Below, in pieces: positions 17,931-26,718 of a stretch of DNA of 64,000 nucleotides. The notes beneath the pieces are model-generated. The model was given only the letters and a program-made list of their open reading frames with translations, was not told the DNA's origin and ran no database searches. Numbering within the stretch: position 1 is the first letter of the stretch; each line of letters opens with the position of its first letter. The stretch is from Streptomyces sp. CB02056. GTDB taxonomy: Bacteria; Actinomycetota; Actinomycetes; Streptomycetales; Streptomycetaceae. The translations under genes and the position numbers were made by a program. The stretch lies in contig NZ_LIPD01000001.1 of NCBI RefSeq assembly GCF_001905545.1, forward strand, positions 705,561 to 769,560, read 5' to 3'.

Positions 17931-20204
17931 TCAGACCCCGGCCCGGCGGTGCCGGGCCCCCTCCGCCGGCCCGGCCGACTGGGCGGGCAGGCCCCGGTCG
18001 GCGCCGGCCGGCGGGACGGGCTCGCGGTGCGAGAGGTCCGGCAGCCAGTTCAGCCAGCGCGGCAGGTACCAGTTGCGGTCGCCCAGCAGGGTCATCACCG
18101 AGGGCAGCAGCACCCCGCGGATCACCGTGGCGTCGATCAGCACCGCGACCGCGAGGCCGACGCCCATCTGCTTCATCACCTGCATGGACAGCGAGCCGAA
18201 GACCGAGAACACCGCCACCATGATCACCGCGGCGCTGGTGACCACCCCGGCCGTGGAGCGGATGCCGTCGGCGATCGCGGCCCGGGTCGGCAGGCCGCGG
18301 TCGTGGCCCTCCTTGATCCGGGAGACCACGAACACGTGGTAGTCCATCGAGAGCCCGAAGAGGATCACGAAGAGGAACAGCGGCACCCAGGACTCCACCG
18401 CGCCGACCCCGGCGGTGCCCAGCAGCGAGGCGCCCACGCCGTGCTGGAAGACCAGGGTCAGCACCCCGTACGCGGCGCCGACCGAGAGCAGGTTGAGCAC
18501 CACGGCGGTGGCCGCGACGACCGGGGAGCGGAAGGTGGTGAGCATCAGCAGGAAGGCGAGGACGACCACGAAGCCGAAGACCAGCGGCATCGAGTCGCCC
18601 ATCTTCCGGTTGAAGTCGTACGACCCGGCGGTGTCGCCGGTGACCGGGGCCTCGGTGCCGGGCACCGTGAGGACGGTGGCGGGCACCAGCTCCTCGCGCA
18701 GGGCCCTCAGGGCGTCGTTGCTGGTGGCGTCGTTGCCGGTGCCGTTGAGCGGGATGTCGACGGTGGCGACGTTCCTGTCGGCGTGCACCGTGACCTCCAC
18801 CGGTCCGTGCATCCGCCCGCTCGCCAGGGCCTTCGCCTTGAGGTCGGCGATCGCGGAGGTCATCGCGGGGGAGTCGATGTCGGCGGCCTTGATCACGACG
18901 GTGGCGGGGGCGGGGCTGCCGGGGAAGGCGGCCTCGATCTTCTGCGAGGCGGCGACCAGGGCGTTGCCCGCGGGCAGCTGCTGCTGGAAGGTCAGCTTGG
19001 CGGTGTGCATGGTGAGCAGCGGCGCGGCCAGGGCCAGCAGGAAGGCGCCGGCGAGCAGGGTGGCGGCCAGCGGGCGGCGCAGCACCGGGGTCAGCACCGC
19101 GTTCCAGAAGCGCCCGCCGGTCCGCGCGGCGTCCGGGCGGCGCAGCTTGGCGAGGAACGGCACCCGGCCCTTCTCGACCCGGTCGCCGAGCATCGACAGC
19201 AGCGCCGGCAGCACGGTGAGCGAGCCGAGCACGGCGGTGATCACGACCAGGATGGTGGCGAAGGCCATCGCCTTGAAGGTGGCGATCCCGGTGAGGAACA
19301 TCCCGGCCATGGCGACCACCACGGTGACGCCGGAGACCAGTACCGCCCGGCCGCTGGTGGCGGCGGCCACGGCCAGCGCGGTGGCGGCGTCGCGCCCGGC
19401 GGCCCGCTCCTCGCGTTCGCGGCGCAGGTAGAAGAGGCAGTAGTCGACGCCGACGGCGAGGCCGACCAGCAGCATCACCGAGGAGGCGTCGCCGCTGGTG
19501 TGCAGGAAGCCGCTGCCGAGCGCGACCAGTCCGGCGGCCGCGACGAAGGCGGTGAGCGCGAGCACCACCGGCAGCACGGCGGCGACCAGCGCGCCGAAGG
19601 CGACCAGCAGGATGCCGAGGGCGAGCGGCACGGCCGTCCACTCGGCGCGCGCGAAGTCGTTCCCGACCTGGTCCCGCATCCACTTGCCGGAGCTGGCGTC
19701 GCCGAGCTGGACGACGGTGAGGTCCGGGTGCTGCCCCTGCACGCCGGCCACCGCGTCCAGCACCGGCTGGACCTGGTCCGCGGCCTCGGTGCGGTCGCCC
19801 TTGAGGGTCAGCGTCACGAGCGCGGAGTGGCCGTCGGCGGAGACCGCCTTGGTGTCGTACGGCGAGCGGACCTCGGCGGCCCGGCCGGTGCCGTTCACGG
19901 CGGCGACCACCTGGCCGACGGCGGTGCGGAACTCCGGGTCGTCGGCGGTGCGGGTGGCGCTCTGGACCAGGACGGTCTCGCCGGCCGGGCTCTTCAGCCC
20001 GGCCTCGTCGAGGATCCGCGCGGCCCGGGAGACCTGCCCGGGGACCGACTCGGCGTCGGTGATCCTGACGCTGCCGTGGGCGGAGCCGAGCGCGGCGGCC
20101 AGGACGACGAAGAGCAGCCAGCCGAACACGGCGGTCTTGCGGTGCCGGGCGCTCCAGGCGCCCATCGCGGCCGCCAGGCCGAGTCTGGACTTCACGGGCT
20201 TCAC
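17931..20204 (-). CDS. MMPL/RND-family transporter (first of a divergent pair)
   Basis: Integral membrane protein of 757 aa from GTG 20204, chosen because AGGGGGG lies about 9-10 bases upstream and the first helix follows at about 25-42. Two MMPL repeats are each made of a large extracytoplasmic domain and a helix bundle. The RND signature is seen in LVGLAVGVDYCLFYLRRERE and LFGLSMDYHVFVVSRIKE. MMPL proteins move lipids, siderophores or hydrophobic metabolites with proton motive force. A second, different MMPL gene is divergent, 528 bases away. The C terminus is short and soluble. Confidence 0.93.
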   Translation of the reverse strand: MKPVKSRLGLAAAMGAWSARHRKTAVFGWLLFVVLAAALGSAHGSVRITDAESVPGQVSRAARILDEAGLKSPAGETVLVQSATRTADDPEFRTAVGQVVAAVNGTGRAAEVRSPYDTKAVSADGHSALVTLTLKGDRTEAADQVQPVLDAVAGVQGQHPDLTVVQLGDASSGKWMRDQVGNDFARAEWTAVPLALGILLVAFGALVAAVLPVVLALTAFVAAAGLVALGSGFLHTSGDASSVMLLVGLAVGVDYCLFYLRREREERAAGRDAATALAVAAATSGRAVLVSGVTVVVAMAGMFLTGIATFKAMAFATILVVITAVLGSLTVLPALLSMLGDRVEKGRVPFLAKLRRPDAARTGGRFWNAVLTPVLRRPLAATLLAGAFLLALAAPLLTMHTAKLTFQQQLPAGNALVAASQKIEAAFPGSPAPATVVIKAADIDSPAMTSAIADLKAKALASGRMHGPVEVTVHADRNVATVDIPLNGTGNDATSNDALRALREELVPATVLTVPGTEAPVTGDTAGSYDFNRKMGDSMPLVFGFVVVLAFLLMLTTFRSPVVAATAVVLNLLSVGAAYGVLTLVFQHGVGASLLGTAGVGAVESWVPLFLFVILFGLSMDYHVFVVSRIKEGHDRGLPTRAAIADGIRSTAGVVTSAAVIMVAVFSVFGSLSMQVMKQMGVGLAVAVLIDATVIRGVLLPSVMTLLGDRNWYLPRWLNWLPDLSHREPVPPAGADRGLPAQSAGPAEGARHRRAGV

Positions 20205-20570
20205 GGTGGTTTCCCCCCTGGGAGAGCGGCGGTCGTCGCCGGACGGGAGCGGCGGGGGCCCTGGGTCGGGGGACCGCCGCTCTGGGGTGCGCCGGCTGCG
20301 CTCCGGCGTCCCGATCGACAGTAGGGAAGCCGGTCCTGACGGGTAATCCGGCTGGCGGGTGGCCGTCTCCTGGTGCTTCCTTCGGGGCCCGGGTGGGGTT
20401 TTCCCTACCCTCCGACCCCGAGATCTCCTCCTGGGGGGTAGGGGATGCTCCTCCACCCTGAGGGGGAGATGACTCCACCCGGAGCACGAGGTCAGGAGGG
20501 GTGCGTCCGGGAGAGACTGGGCCGGGGCCGCTTCGGGCGGCCCGACGGGGGTTGAAGCACACGGGGGCTC

Positions 20571-20638
20571 CTTGCCGGGCGGCAAGCAAGTACTCGTAGG
20601 ATGATGCCCCAAACCTACTTACCTGCCGACCGGCAAGG
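20571..20638. promoter_or_regulatory. Twin operator-like dyads between divergent MMPL genes
   Basis: Two related inverted repeats flank a divergent promoter. Dyad 1, CTTGCC-GGGC-GGCAAG (20571-20586), has perfect 6-bp arms. Dyad 2 (20622-20638) is CCTGCC-GACC-GGCAAGG. Both share TGCC-N4-GGCA. A plus-strand -10 TAGGAT (20597-20602) lies just inside dyad 1, and a minus-strand -10 TAGGTT (20617-20612) just inside dyad 2, giving near mirror symmetry. This would fit one regulator controlling both transporters. No regulator gene is adjacent. The rest of the 528-base gap (20205-20732) shows no gene. Confidence 0.62.
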
Positions 20639-20732
20639 GAGTGCCGTCGGCACTCCCCGCGCCGGTCCTGCCGTCGCCCAGCGTCCCGTCCCCCAAGGGC
20701 TGCGGTGAACCATGCCCAGGAGGCACACGAGC

Positions 20733-22931
20733 ATGTTCCACCGACTAGGACAATTCGTCGTACGCCGCCCCTGGTGGGTGATCGGCGCATGGCTGATCGC
20801 CGCGGTCGCGATCGTCGCGACCGCCCCGCCGCTGAAGGCGAACACCGACGAGGCCGCCTTCCTGCCCAAGCACTACGAGTCCATCCAGGCCGCCGAGCTC
20901 CAGCAGAAGGCCTTCCCGTCCAACATCTCGCCCTCCGCGCTGCTGCTCTTCGAGCGCACCGACGGCGGCAAGCTGGACGAGGGCGACGCGGCGACCATGA
21001 CCAAGGTCACCCAGGGGCTGGCCGACAAGAAGATCCCGCTGGTCGAGCTGGTCGTCCCGGTCTCTCCGGCGTCCTACTCCCAGGACCACAAGTACGCGAT
21101 GTCGATGGTCTCCATCGACAAGACCAAGATGCAGTCGGACGAGTTCACCGACGCCGCGAAGAAGCTCCGCGACGAGGGCACCGCGCTCGCCTCCGGCAGC
21201 ACCCTGAAGTTCCAGGTCGGCGGCCCGGCCGCGATGAACCTGGACCAGAAGGACGCCGGCAAGACGGCCGGCATGCTCATCGGCCTCGGCACGGTCGTGA
21301 TCATCCTGCTCACGCTCGGGATCATCTTCCGCAGCCCGATCATCGCGCTGCTGCCGATCCTCTCGGTGATCATCTACTCGATGGTCGCCAACGGTCTGAT
21401 CGCGGACGCCAGCAAGCTGTTCGGGCTCAAGGCCGACAACTCGATGGAACAGATCCTCACCGTCGTGCTCTACGGCGTCGGTACCGACTACTTCCTGTTC
21501 CTGATGTTCCGCTACCGCGAGCGGCTGCGGGCCGGTGACGACCGCAAGCAGGCCGTCGCCAACGCGGTCGGCCGGGTCGGCGAGGCGATCGCCTCCGCCG
21601 CCGGTGCCGTCGTGGTCGCCTTCGCCGTGCTCGTCCTGTCCAGCCTCGGCATGTTCAAGGCGCTCGGCCCGTCGCTGGCCATCGCGGTGGCCGTCACGGC
21701 GATCGCCTCGGTCACCCTGGTGCCCGCGATCCTCTGCCTGATCCCCGAGAAGGTCCTGTTCTGGCCCTCCAAGGCCTGGCAGCGCGAGCCGTCCAACGCC
21801 CGCTTCGCCGCGATGGGCCGCAGCGTCGGCCGCCGCCCGGGTGCCGCCGCCCTGCTCTCCGGCCTGGTGATGGCCGGCCTCGCGGTCGCCGCGCTCGGCT
21901 ACCAGGGCACCTTCGACATGGCCGGCAGCTCGATGCCGAAGACCAAGGAGTCGATGGTCGTCCAGGACACCATGATCAAGGCCTACTCGGCCGGTGCCGC
22001 CGACCCCGCGCACATCTACCTGACCAGCCAGAACGGCAACAAGATCGACGTCGCCGGCCTCAAGGGCTACGTGGCGGACCTGGGCAAGGTGGACGGCGTC
22101 TCCAGCGCGGCCCTGCCGGACCCGGAGCACGGGGTCAGCAAGGACGGGCTCACCGCCGACATCACCGTCGTCCTCAAGGACGAGGCGGCCAGCAACAAGG
22201 CCATCGACACCATCGGCGAGGTCCGCAAGGTCGCCCACGACCACGCGCCCGCCGGCACCAAGGCCTACGTCGCCGGCACCACCTCCGTGTACAAGGACAT
22301 CAACACGGCGATGGCCCACGACTACAGCCTGGTCTTCCCGATAGCCGCCGTCCTGATCATGGTGATCCTCGGACTGCTGCTGCGCAGCGTGGTCGCCCCC
22401 TGGTACCTGATGGCCTCGGTCGGCCTCGGCTTCGGCGCCACCCTCGGTGCCACCACCCTGCTGTTCCAGAACATCAAGGGCGAGCAGGGCCTGATGTTCA
22501 TGCTGCCGATCCTGATCTACCTGTTCGTGGTCGCGCTCGGCACCGACTACAACATCCTGATGATCGCCCGACTGCGCGAGGAGGCCCAGGAGGGCCGCAG
22601 CCCCCGCGAGGCGGCGAGCCAGGCGATCCGGCACGCCGGCCCGACGGTGGCCGCCGCCGGGTTCATCCTGGCCGCGACCTTCGCCACCATGCTGCTGGCC
22701 GGCAACACGATGATGAGCGAGATGGGCTTCTCGATCGCCATCGGCATCCTCATCGCGGCCTTCGTGATGGCGATGTTCTTCACCCCGGCGCTCACCGCGC
22801 TGCTCGGCCACCGCGCCTGGTGGCCCGGCCACGCGGACGCCCCGGGCCACGGCCACGGCCACGGTCACGGCGAGGGCCCGGCCCCGGTGGCCGGCGCCCA
22901 CGGGATGCCGGAGCCGGCCGGCCGGCGCTGA
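20733..22931 (+). CDS. MMPL/RND-family transporter with His-rich tail
   Basis: Protein of 732 aa. ATG 20733 is the chosen start because a perfect AGGAGG (20718-20723) lies 9 bases upstream; the in-frame ATG at 20712 would place that ribosome-binding site inside the gene. The first helix is at about 14-31 (WWVIGAWLIAAVAIVATA). RND motifs: VLYGVGTDYFLFLMFRYRE and VVALGTDYNILMIARLREE, plus two large external domains. The C-terminal 30 residues contain a GHGHGHGHG run and further His, unusual for the family and possibly metal binding. It is a different subfamily from its divergent neighbour (more like the MmpL/ActII-3 type). Confidence 0.93.
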   Translation: MFHRLGQFVVRRPWWVIGAWLIAAVAIVATAPPLKANTDEAAFLPKHYESIQAAELQQKAFPSNISPSALLLFERTDGGKLDEGDAATMTKVTQGLADKKIPLVELVVPVSPASYSQDHKYAMSMVSIDKTKMQSDEFTDAAKKLRDEGTALASGSTLKFQVGGPAAMNLDQKDAGKTAGMLIGLGTVVIILLTLGIIFRSPIIALLPILSVIIYSMVANGLIADASKLFGLKADNSMEQILTVVLYGVGTDYFLFLMFRYRERLRAGDDRKQAVANAVGRVGEAIASAAGAVVVAFAVLVLSSLGMFKALGPSLAIAVAVTAIASVTLVPAILCLIPEKVLFWPSKAWQREPSNARFAAMGRSVGRRPGAAALLSGLVMAGLAVAALGYQGTFDMAGSSMPKTKESMVVQDTMIKAYSAGAADPAHIYLTSQNGNKIDVAGLKGYVADLGKVDGVSSAALPDPEHGVSKDGLTADITVVLKDEAASNKAIDTIGEVRKVAHDHAPAGTKAYVAGTTSVYKDINTAMAHDYSLVFPIAAVLIMVILGLLLRSVVAPWYLMASVGLGFGATLGATTLLFQNIKGEQGLMFMLPILIYLFVVALGTDYNILMIARLREEAQEGRSPREAASQAIRHAGPTVAAAGFILAATFATMLLAGNTMMSEMGFSIAIGILIAAFVMAMFFTPALTALLGHRAWWPGHADAPGHGHGHGHGEGPAPVAGAHGMPEPAGRR

Positions 22932-22990
22932 GCCGACCGGGTCGGTGTGAACGGTGCCCTGACCCGGCCCTGACCGGGTCGGTACGAACA

Positions 22991-23019
22991 GGCGGCGCCC
23001 CGCTACGGCGGGGCGCCGC
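22991..23019 (+). terminator. Terminator hairpin after the MMPL gene
   Basis: Perfect 12-bp GC-rich stem GCGGCGCCCCGC (22992-23003) and GCGGGGCGCCGC (23008-23019) with a TACG loop, 60 bases after the stop. A TNCG tetraloop is typical of stable rho-independent terminators. Confidence 0.75.
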
Positions 23020-23070
23020 TGCCCCGTTTCCGAGGCCACCAAACGTGATCTCCTGGGCGGGAAAATCCCC

Positions 23071-23099
23071 GGTCAACCCCCGTGCCACCGTGCTACAGT
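23071..23099 (+). promoter_or_regulatory. Putative csp promoter
   Basis: A -10-like TACAGT (23094-23099) with GGTCAA (23071-23076) 17 bases upstream. The -35 is a weak match. If used, it gives a leader of about 165 nt before the cold-shock gene, consistent with the long leaders of cspA-type genes. Confidence 0.4.
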
Positions 23100-23136
23100 C
23101 GAAGCAGTTGCAGTTTTGGTTCCCATGAACGTGGTG

Positions 23137-23239
23137 TGCGCCTGCTGGTACCAACCGACAGGCGCATTTGTTTTGTCCGGTGTTTCAGTCTCCGGATGGG
23201 GATCGCGGCTACCACGGGGATCCACGAGGTGTGGATCCC
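23137..23239 (+). promoter_or_regulatory. Structured csp leader: attenuator-like hairpin and second stem
   Basis: Stem 1 is TGCGCCTG (23137-23144) / CAGGCGCA (23159-23166), perfect over 8 bp, directly followed by TTTGTTTTG, so it looks like an intrinsic terminator inside the leader. The upstream TTGGT (near 23116) could instead pair with ACCAA in the loop. Stem 2 is GGGATCCAC (23217-23225) / GTGGATCCC (23231-23239), perfect over 9 bp with a GAGGT loop, 18 bases before the Shine-Dalgarno. Cold-dependent refolding of csp leaders is established in other bacteria; its operation here is inference. Confidence 0.55.
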
Positions 23240-23269
23240 TGATGCCCCCAGGATTTAGAGGAGACGGTT

Positions 23270-23476
23270 ATGGCTACCGGCACCGTGAAGTGGTTCAACA
23301 GCGAGAAGGGCTTCGGCTTCATCGAGCAGGATGGTGGCGGCGCCGACGTGTTCGCCCACTACTCGAACATCGTTGCCCAGGGCTTCCGTGAGCTGTTCGA
23401 GGGCCAGAAGGTCGAGTTCGACGTCACCCAGGGCCAGAAGGGCCCGCAGGCCGAGAACATCCAGATCATCGGCTGA
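23270..23476 (+). CDS. Cold-shock protein (CspA family)
   Basis: Single-domain OB-fold RNA/DNA chaperone of 68 aa, the usual length. RNP1 KGFGFI (13-18) and RNP2 DVFAHY (26-31) are present with aromatic nucleic-acid-binding residues; the N terminus [10 protein letters not shown] is typical. AGAGGAGA just upstream of the ATG is a strong ribosome-binding site. It has a long structured leader and a strong terminator. A DEAD-box helicase follows, a common cold-adaptation partner. Confidence 0.97.
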   Translation: MATGTVKWFNSEKGFGFIEQDGGGADVFAHYSNIVAQGFRELFEGQKVEFDVTQGQKGPQAENIQIIG

Positions 23477-23510
23477 CGTCAGCCTCCACGCTGACTCGCG
23501 ATCATCGCGA

Positions 23511-23546
23511 AGCGGGGGCCCGCACCGCACGGTGCGGGCCCCCGCT
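23511..23546 (+). terminator. Strong terminator after csp
   Basis: Perfect 16-bp stem AGCGGGGGCCCGCACC (23511-23526) and its complement at 23531-23546, loop GCAC, beginning 34 bases after the csp stop. It would separate csp from the helicase gene except for read-through. Confidence 0.85.
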
Positions 23547-23639
23547 CATGCCGCCGTACGGCCGGGGCGGCGCACTCCATGCATCCGACGGCCGACTCCA
23601 GCCCGCAGCCCGGGCTGTAGACCGACGGACGGAGAATCC

Positions 23640-25307
23640 GTGACCACCCCTGCCCGCTCGCCGCGCGACCGCGGCCCCCGCACCACCGACCAGGCCCGCC
23701 GCACCGCCGGCGGCGACCGCCCGCGCAAGCCGCGCGGCCGTAGCGGCGCCCCCAAGCAGGCCCGCCCCGCCGCCGCCCCCGAGGCCACCGACTTCACCGT
23801 GGTCCAGGGCACCCCGGCCCGGCCCCCGGCGGCGTCCTTCGCCGAGCTGGAGATGCCCAAGGCGATCCTCTCCGCGCTCGGCCGCCAGGGCGTCACCGAG
23901 CCCTTCCCGATCCAGGCCGCCACGCTGCCCGACTCGATCGCCGGGCGCGACGTCCTCGGCCGCGGCCGCACCGGCTCCGGCAAGACCCTGGCCTTCGGCC
24001 TCCCGCTGCTCGCCCGCACCGCCGGGCGCCGCGCCGACGCCCGGTACCCGCTGGCGCTCGTCCTGGTGCCCACCCGCGAGCTGGCCCAGCAGGTCACCGA
24101 GGCGCTCACCCCGTACGCGACCGCCGTCAACCTGCGGATCACCACCGTCGTCGGCGGCATGTCGATCAACAAGCAGGCCAACGCGGTGCGCCGCGGCACC
24201 GAGGTCCTGGTGGCCACCCCGGGCCGGCTGGACGACCTGATCGGGCGCGGCGACGTCAACCTCTCCGACGTCGCGATCACCGTCCTCGACGAGGCCGACC
24301 AGATGGCCGACATGGGCTTCCTGCCGCAGGTCAGCAAGCTGCTGGAGCAGGTCGCCGAGGGCGGGCAGCGGATGCTGTTCTCCGCCACCCTGGACCGCAA
24401 CGTCGACCGGCTGGTCAAGCGCTTCCTGACCGACCCGGTGACCCACTCGGTCGACCCCTCGGCCGGCGCGGTCACCACCATGGACCACCACGTCCTCCAG
24501 CTGGAGCAGGCCGACAAGGCCTCCGCCACCGCGCACATCGCCTCCCGCGACGGCCGCGTGATCATGTTCGTGCACACCAAGCACGGCGCCGACCGACTCG
24601 CCAAGCAGCTGCTCGCCAACGGCGTGAAGGCCGCCGCGCTGCACGGCGGCAAGTCCCAGCCGCAGCGCAACCGGGTCCTGGACCAGTTCCGGGACGGCCA
24701 CGTCACCGCGCTCATCGCGACCAACGTCGCCGCCCGCGGCATCCACATCGACGGCCTGGACCTGGTCGTCAACGTCGACCCGCCGGTCGACCACAAGGAC
24801 TACCTGCACCGCGGCGGCCGCACCGCCCGGGCCGGCGAGTCCGGGACGGTCGTCACCCTGGTGCTGCCCGAGCAGCGCCGCGAGGTCAACCGGCTGATGA
24901 CGACGGCCGGCATCCGCCCGACCGTCACCAAGATCCGCCCGGGCGACGCCGACCTCACCCGGATCACCGGCGCCCGCACCCCCAGCGGCGTGGCCGTGAC
25001 GCTGGCCGTACCGGTCACCGCCGACCAGGCCGCCGGGGCCAAGGGCGGCGCCGACAAGCCCGCCGGGGCCAAGTCCGGCACCCCCCGCCGCCGGCCCGGC
25101 AAGCGCTCCGCGCTGCCCGCCGACGTCGACATGAACGGCAACCCGCGCCGCCCCCGCCCCAAGCAGCGCATCGGCGGCGCCGCCCAGGGCGAGCGCCCGC
25201 AGGCGGCCGGCTTCATCGGCCGCTCCTCGGGCCGCGCCAAGCCCGGCAGCGGCACCAAGTCCGGCTCCAACTACGGCACCGGCCGCCAGCGCCGCAAGGC
25301 CGACTGA
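23640..25307 (+). CDS. DEAD-box ATP-dependent RNA helicase
   Basis: RNA helicase of 555 aa from GTG 23640 (GGAG 5 bases upstream). Order of motifs: basic N tail (1-50), Q motif FPIQAATLPD, motif I GRTGSGKT (109-116), PTRELAQQ (Ia), TPGRLDD (Ib), VLDEADQMADMGF (II), FSAT (III), then RecA2 with VNVDPPVDHKDYLHRGGRTARAG (V-VI; the usual HRIGRTGR reads HRGGRTAR). The C terminus is a long Arg/Lys/Gly-rich tail (about 440-555), typical of helicases that bind structured RNA non-specifically. Following csp, it probably unwinds RNA in the cold or during ribosome assembly. Confidence 0.95.
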   Translation: MTTPARSPRDRGPRTTDQARRTAGGDRPRKPRGRSGAPKQARPAAAPEATDFTVVQGTPARPPAASFAELEMPKAILSALGRQGVTEPFPIQAATLPDSIAGRDVLGRGRTGSGKTLAFGLPLLARTAGRRADARYPLALVLVPTRELAQQVTEALTPYATAVNLRITTVVGGMSINKQANAVRRGTEVLVATPGRLDDLIGRGDVNLSDVAITVLDEADQMADMGFLPQVSKLLEQVAEGGQRMLFSATLDRNVDRLVKRFLTDPVTHSVDPSAGAVTTMDHHVLQLEQADKASATAHIASRDGRVIMFVHTKHGADRLAKQLLANGVKAAALHGGKSQPQRNRVLDQFRDGHVTALIATNVAARGIHIDGLDLVVNVDPPVDHKDYLHRGGRTARAGESGTVVTLVLPEQRREVNRLMTTAGIRPTVTKIRPGDADLTRITGARTPSGVAVTLAVPVTADQAAGAKGGADKPAGAKSGTPRRRPGKRSALPADVDMNGNPRRPRPKQRIGGAAQGERPQAAGFIGRSSGRAKPGSGTKSGSNYGTGRQRRKAD

Positions 25308-25331
25308 CGGCCGTCCCGGCCACGCCGTACG

Positions 25332-25371
25332 GGCCCCGCACACCCCCTCGCAGCAGGGGGCGTGCGGGGCC
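25332..25371 (+). terminator. Terminator after DEAD-box helicase
   Basis: 17-bp stem GGCCCCGCACACCCCCT (25332-25348) / AGGGGGCGTGCGGGGCC (25355-25371) with a single A-C mismatch and a 6-base loop, 25 bases past the helicase stop. Confidence 0.82.
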
Positions 25372-25598
25372 TCCGGCTTTCCGGGACCGGCGCCGCGCCG
25401 TGCCCCGGCGAAACTGCCGCCCGGACCGACCGCCCAGCTCAGCCCCGGCGCACCCGGCAGCTGCCGGTGCCCTGCCGGTTGACGGCCGACCGCGCACCCC
25501 CGAGTCTCTGACGCGGCCCACACATCCGACGCCCCGTCACCACGGAGGCGCGGATGGTGAGTCCACGTGATCCCCCCACTCGGAAGGACGACCGTCCC

Positions 25599-26312
25599 AT
25601 GCGCCGAACCTCCGCCCTGCTGACCACCGCCCTGCTCGCCGGGGCCGCCGCCCTGGCCGCCCCGGCCACCTCCGCCCAGGCCGCGCCGGCCTGCGGCGCC
25701 TGGGCCTCCGCCTGGAACGCCGTCGGCAGCTGTACCGGCCTCGATCCGATGCAGACCTGGACCGTGACCGCCAACTGCCTCTACTGGAACTCCAACCACA
25801 CCGTGCAGTTCTCCCGCCCCGCCATCGGCGGCATCGCGATCGGCGACGGCACCATGTCCGCGTCCTGCGGCATCGGCGACAGCGTCCAGTTCCCGCGCGT
25901 CGTCCTCGGCGCCGTCCCGCCGGCCGGCCCGACCGGCCAGATCTCCGGCTACGCGAGCAAGTGCGTCGACGTGAAGGGCGCCAACGTCGGCAACGGCACC
26001 GCCGTCCAGATCTACGACTGCAACGGCTCCGTCGCGCAGAAGTGGCGGATCGGCGTCGACGGCACGATCCGCGCCCTCGGCAAGTGCATGGACGTCTCCG
26101 GCGGCAACACCGGCAACGGCACCAAGGTCCAGATCTACGACTGCAACGGCAGCGGCGCCCAGCAGTGGCAGGCCCGCCCCGACGGCTCGCTCCTCAACCC
26201 GCAGTCCGGCCGCTGCCTGGACGACCTCGGCTTCTCCACCGACAACGGCAACCAGCTCGGCATCTGGGACTGCAACGGCGCCGCCAACCAGAAGTGGAAC
26301 CTCCCGGCCTGA
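25599..26312 (+). CDS. Secreted ricin-type beta-trefoil lectin protein
   Basis: Secreted protein of 237 aa. A Sec signal peptide (MRRTSALLTTALLAGAAALAAPATSAQA) should cleave near residue 28. Residues 28-110 are an unassigned N-terminal domain with four Cys, of the kind found in streptomycete lectin-like secreted proteins. Residues 115-237 hold one ricin-B trefoil with three repeats: CVDVKGANVGNGTAVQIYDC, CMDVSGGNTGNGTKVQIYDC and CLDDLGFSTDNGNQLGIWDC, each ending in the QxW motif (QKW, QQW, QKW). It probably binds carbohydrate outside the cell. ATG 25599 is chosen over 25554 because GGAAGGA lies 10 bases upstream and the signal peptide begins there. Confidence 0.9.
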   Translation: MRRTSALLTTALLAGAAALAAPATSAQAAPACGAWASAWNAVGSCTGLDPMQTWTVTANCLYWNSNHTVQFSRPAIGGIAIGDGTMSASCGIGDSVQFPRVVLGAVPPAGPTGQISGYASKCVDVKGANVGNGTAVQIYDCNGSVAQKWRIGVDGTIRALGKCMDVSGGNTGNGTKVQIYDCNGSGAQQWQARPDGSLLNPQSGRCLDDLGFSTDNGNQLGIWDCNGAANQKWNLPA

Positions 26313-26366
26313 CGCCCGCGTCGGCCAGGGCGTACGGCCCGTCCGTACGCGCTGCCGGTGCTCCTG

Positions 26367-26396
26367 GCCGCCGTCACTCGCCCGAGTGACGGCGGC
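26367..26396 (+). terminator. Terminator after the lectin gene
   Basis: Perfect 14-bp stem GCCGCCGTCACTCG (26367-26380) / CGAGTGACGGCGGC (26383-26396) with a tight loop, then TTGAGT. It isolates the lectin gene from the toxin-antitoxin pair. Confidence 0.85.
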
Positions 26397-26433
26397 TTGA
26401 GTCGTGCATTGCGTTTGCAACACGCTGCTGCTC

Positions 26434-26709
26434 GTGCATAGTGAGATCTACTGGACCGAGCGGTCCGAGGAGCACATCGCCAGGCACGGAGTGGATCCGG
26501 AGGAGGTCGAGGATGTCGTGTTCTGCCGTCCGCACTGGTTCTCGGACGGCCGCCAGGGGACGACCCTGTGCCATGGCGTGACGCGGGCCGGGCGCTACCT
26601 GTTGGTGGTGTTGGCGGAGAGCGCGGTGGTGCCGTCAGCGTGGTACTGCGCCACCGCACGCGACATGACAGCTGCCGAGAGGCGCTTGTTCCTCAAGCGG
26701 ACGAGTTGA
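26434..26709 (+). CDS. BrnT-type toxin of a type II toxin-antitoxin pair
   Basis: Protein of 91 aa from GTG 26434 (GTG 26404 is a longer alternative). It has the BrnT layout: an N-terminal YWTERSEEHIARHGVDPEEVEDVVF (compare W-x-K-x2-N-x2-KHGV-x-FEEA-x2-VF of BrnT), a central strand with GRQGTTLCHGVTRAGRYLLVVL, and a C-terminal ATARDMTAAERRLFLK matching the S-A-R-x-A-T-x2-E-R pattern. BrnT proteins are ribonuclease toxins of the RelE fold. A candidate promoter is TTGCAA (26415-26420) with CATAGT (26437-26442). The gene is less GC-rich than its neighbours, suggesting recent acquisition. The antitoxin follows 9 bases later. Confidence 0.72.
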   Translation: MHSEIYWTERSEEHIARHGVDPEEVEDVVFCRPHWFSDGRQGTTLCHGVTRAGRYLLVVLAESAVVPSAWYCATARDMTAAERRLFLKRTS

Positions 26710-26718
26710 AGGTGACGG

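Noticed and set aside
23125..23391. A short ORF (MNVVCACWYQ...) in the csp leader with two early Cys codons, considered as a leader peptide
   Set aside because: No ribosome-binding site, the frame overlaps csp out of frame, and it overlaps the hairpin that explains the region better.
23502..26423. A 973-codon minus-strand frame opposite the DEAD-box helicase and lectin genes
   Set aside because: No conserved motif, Gly/Val/Asp-rich composition, opposite clearly conserved genes; an antisense shadow.
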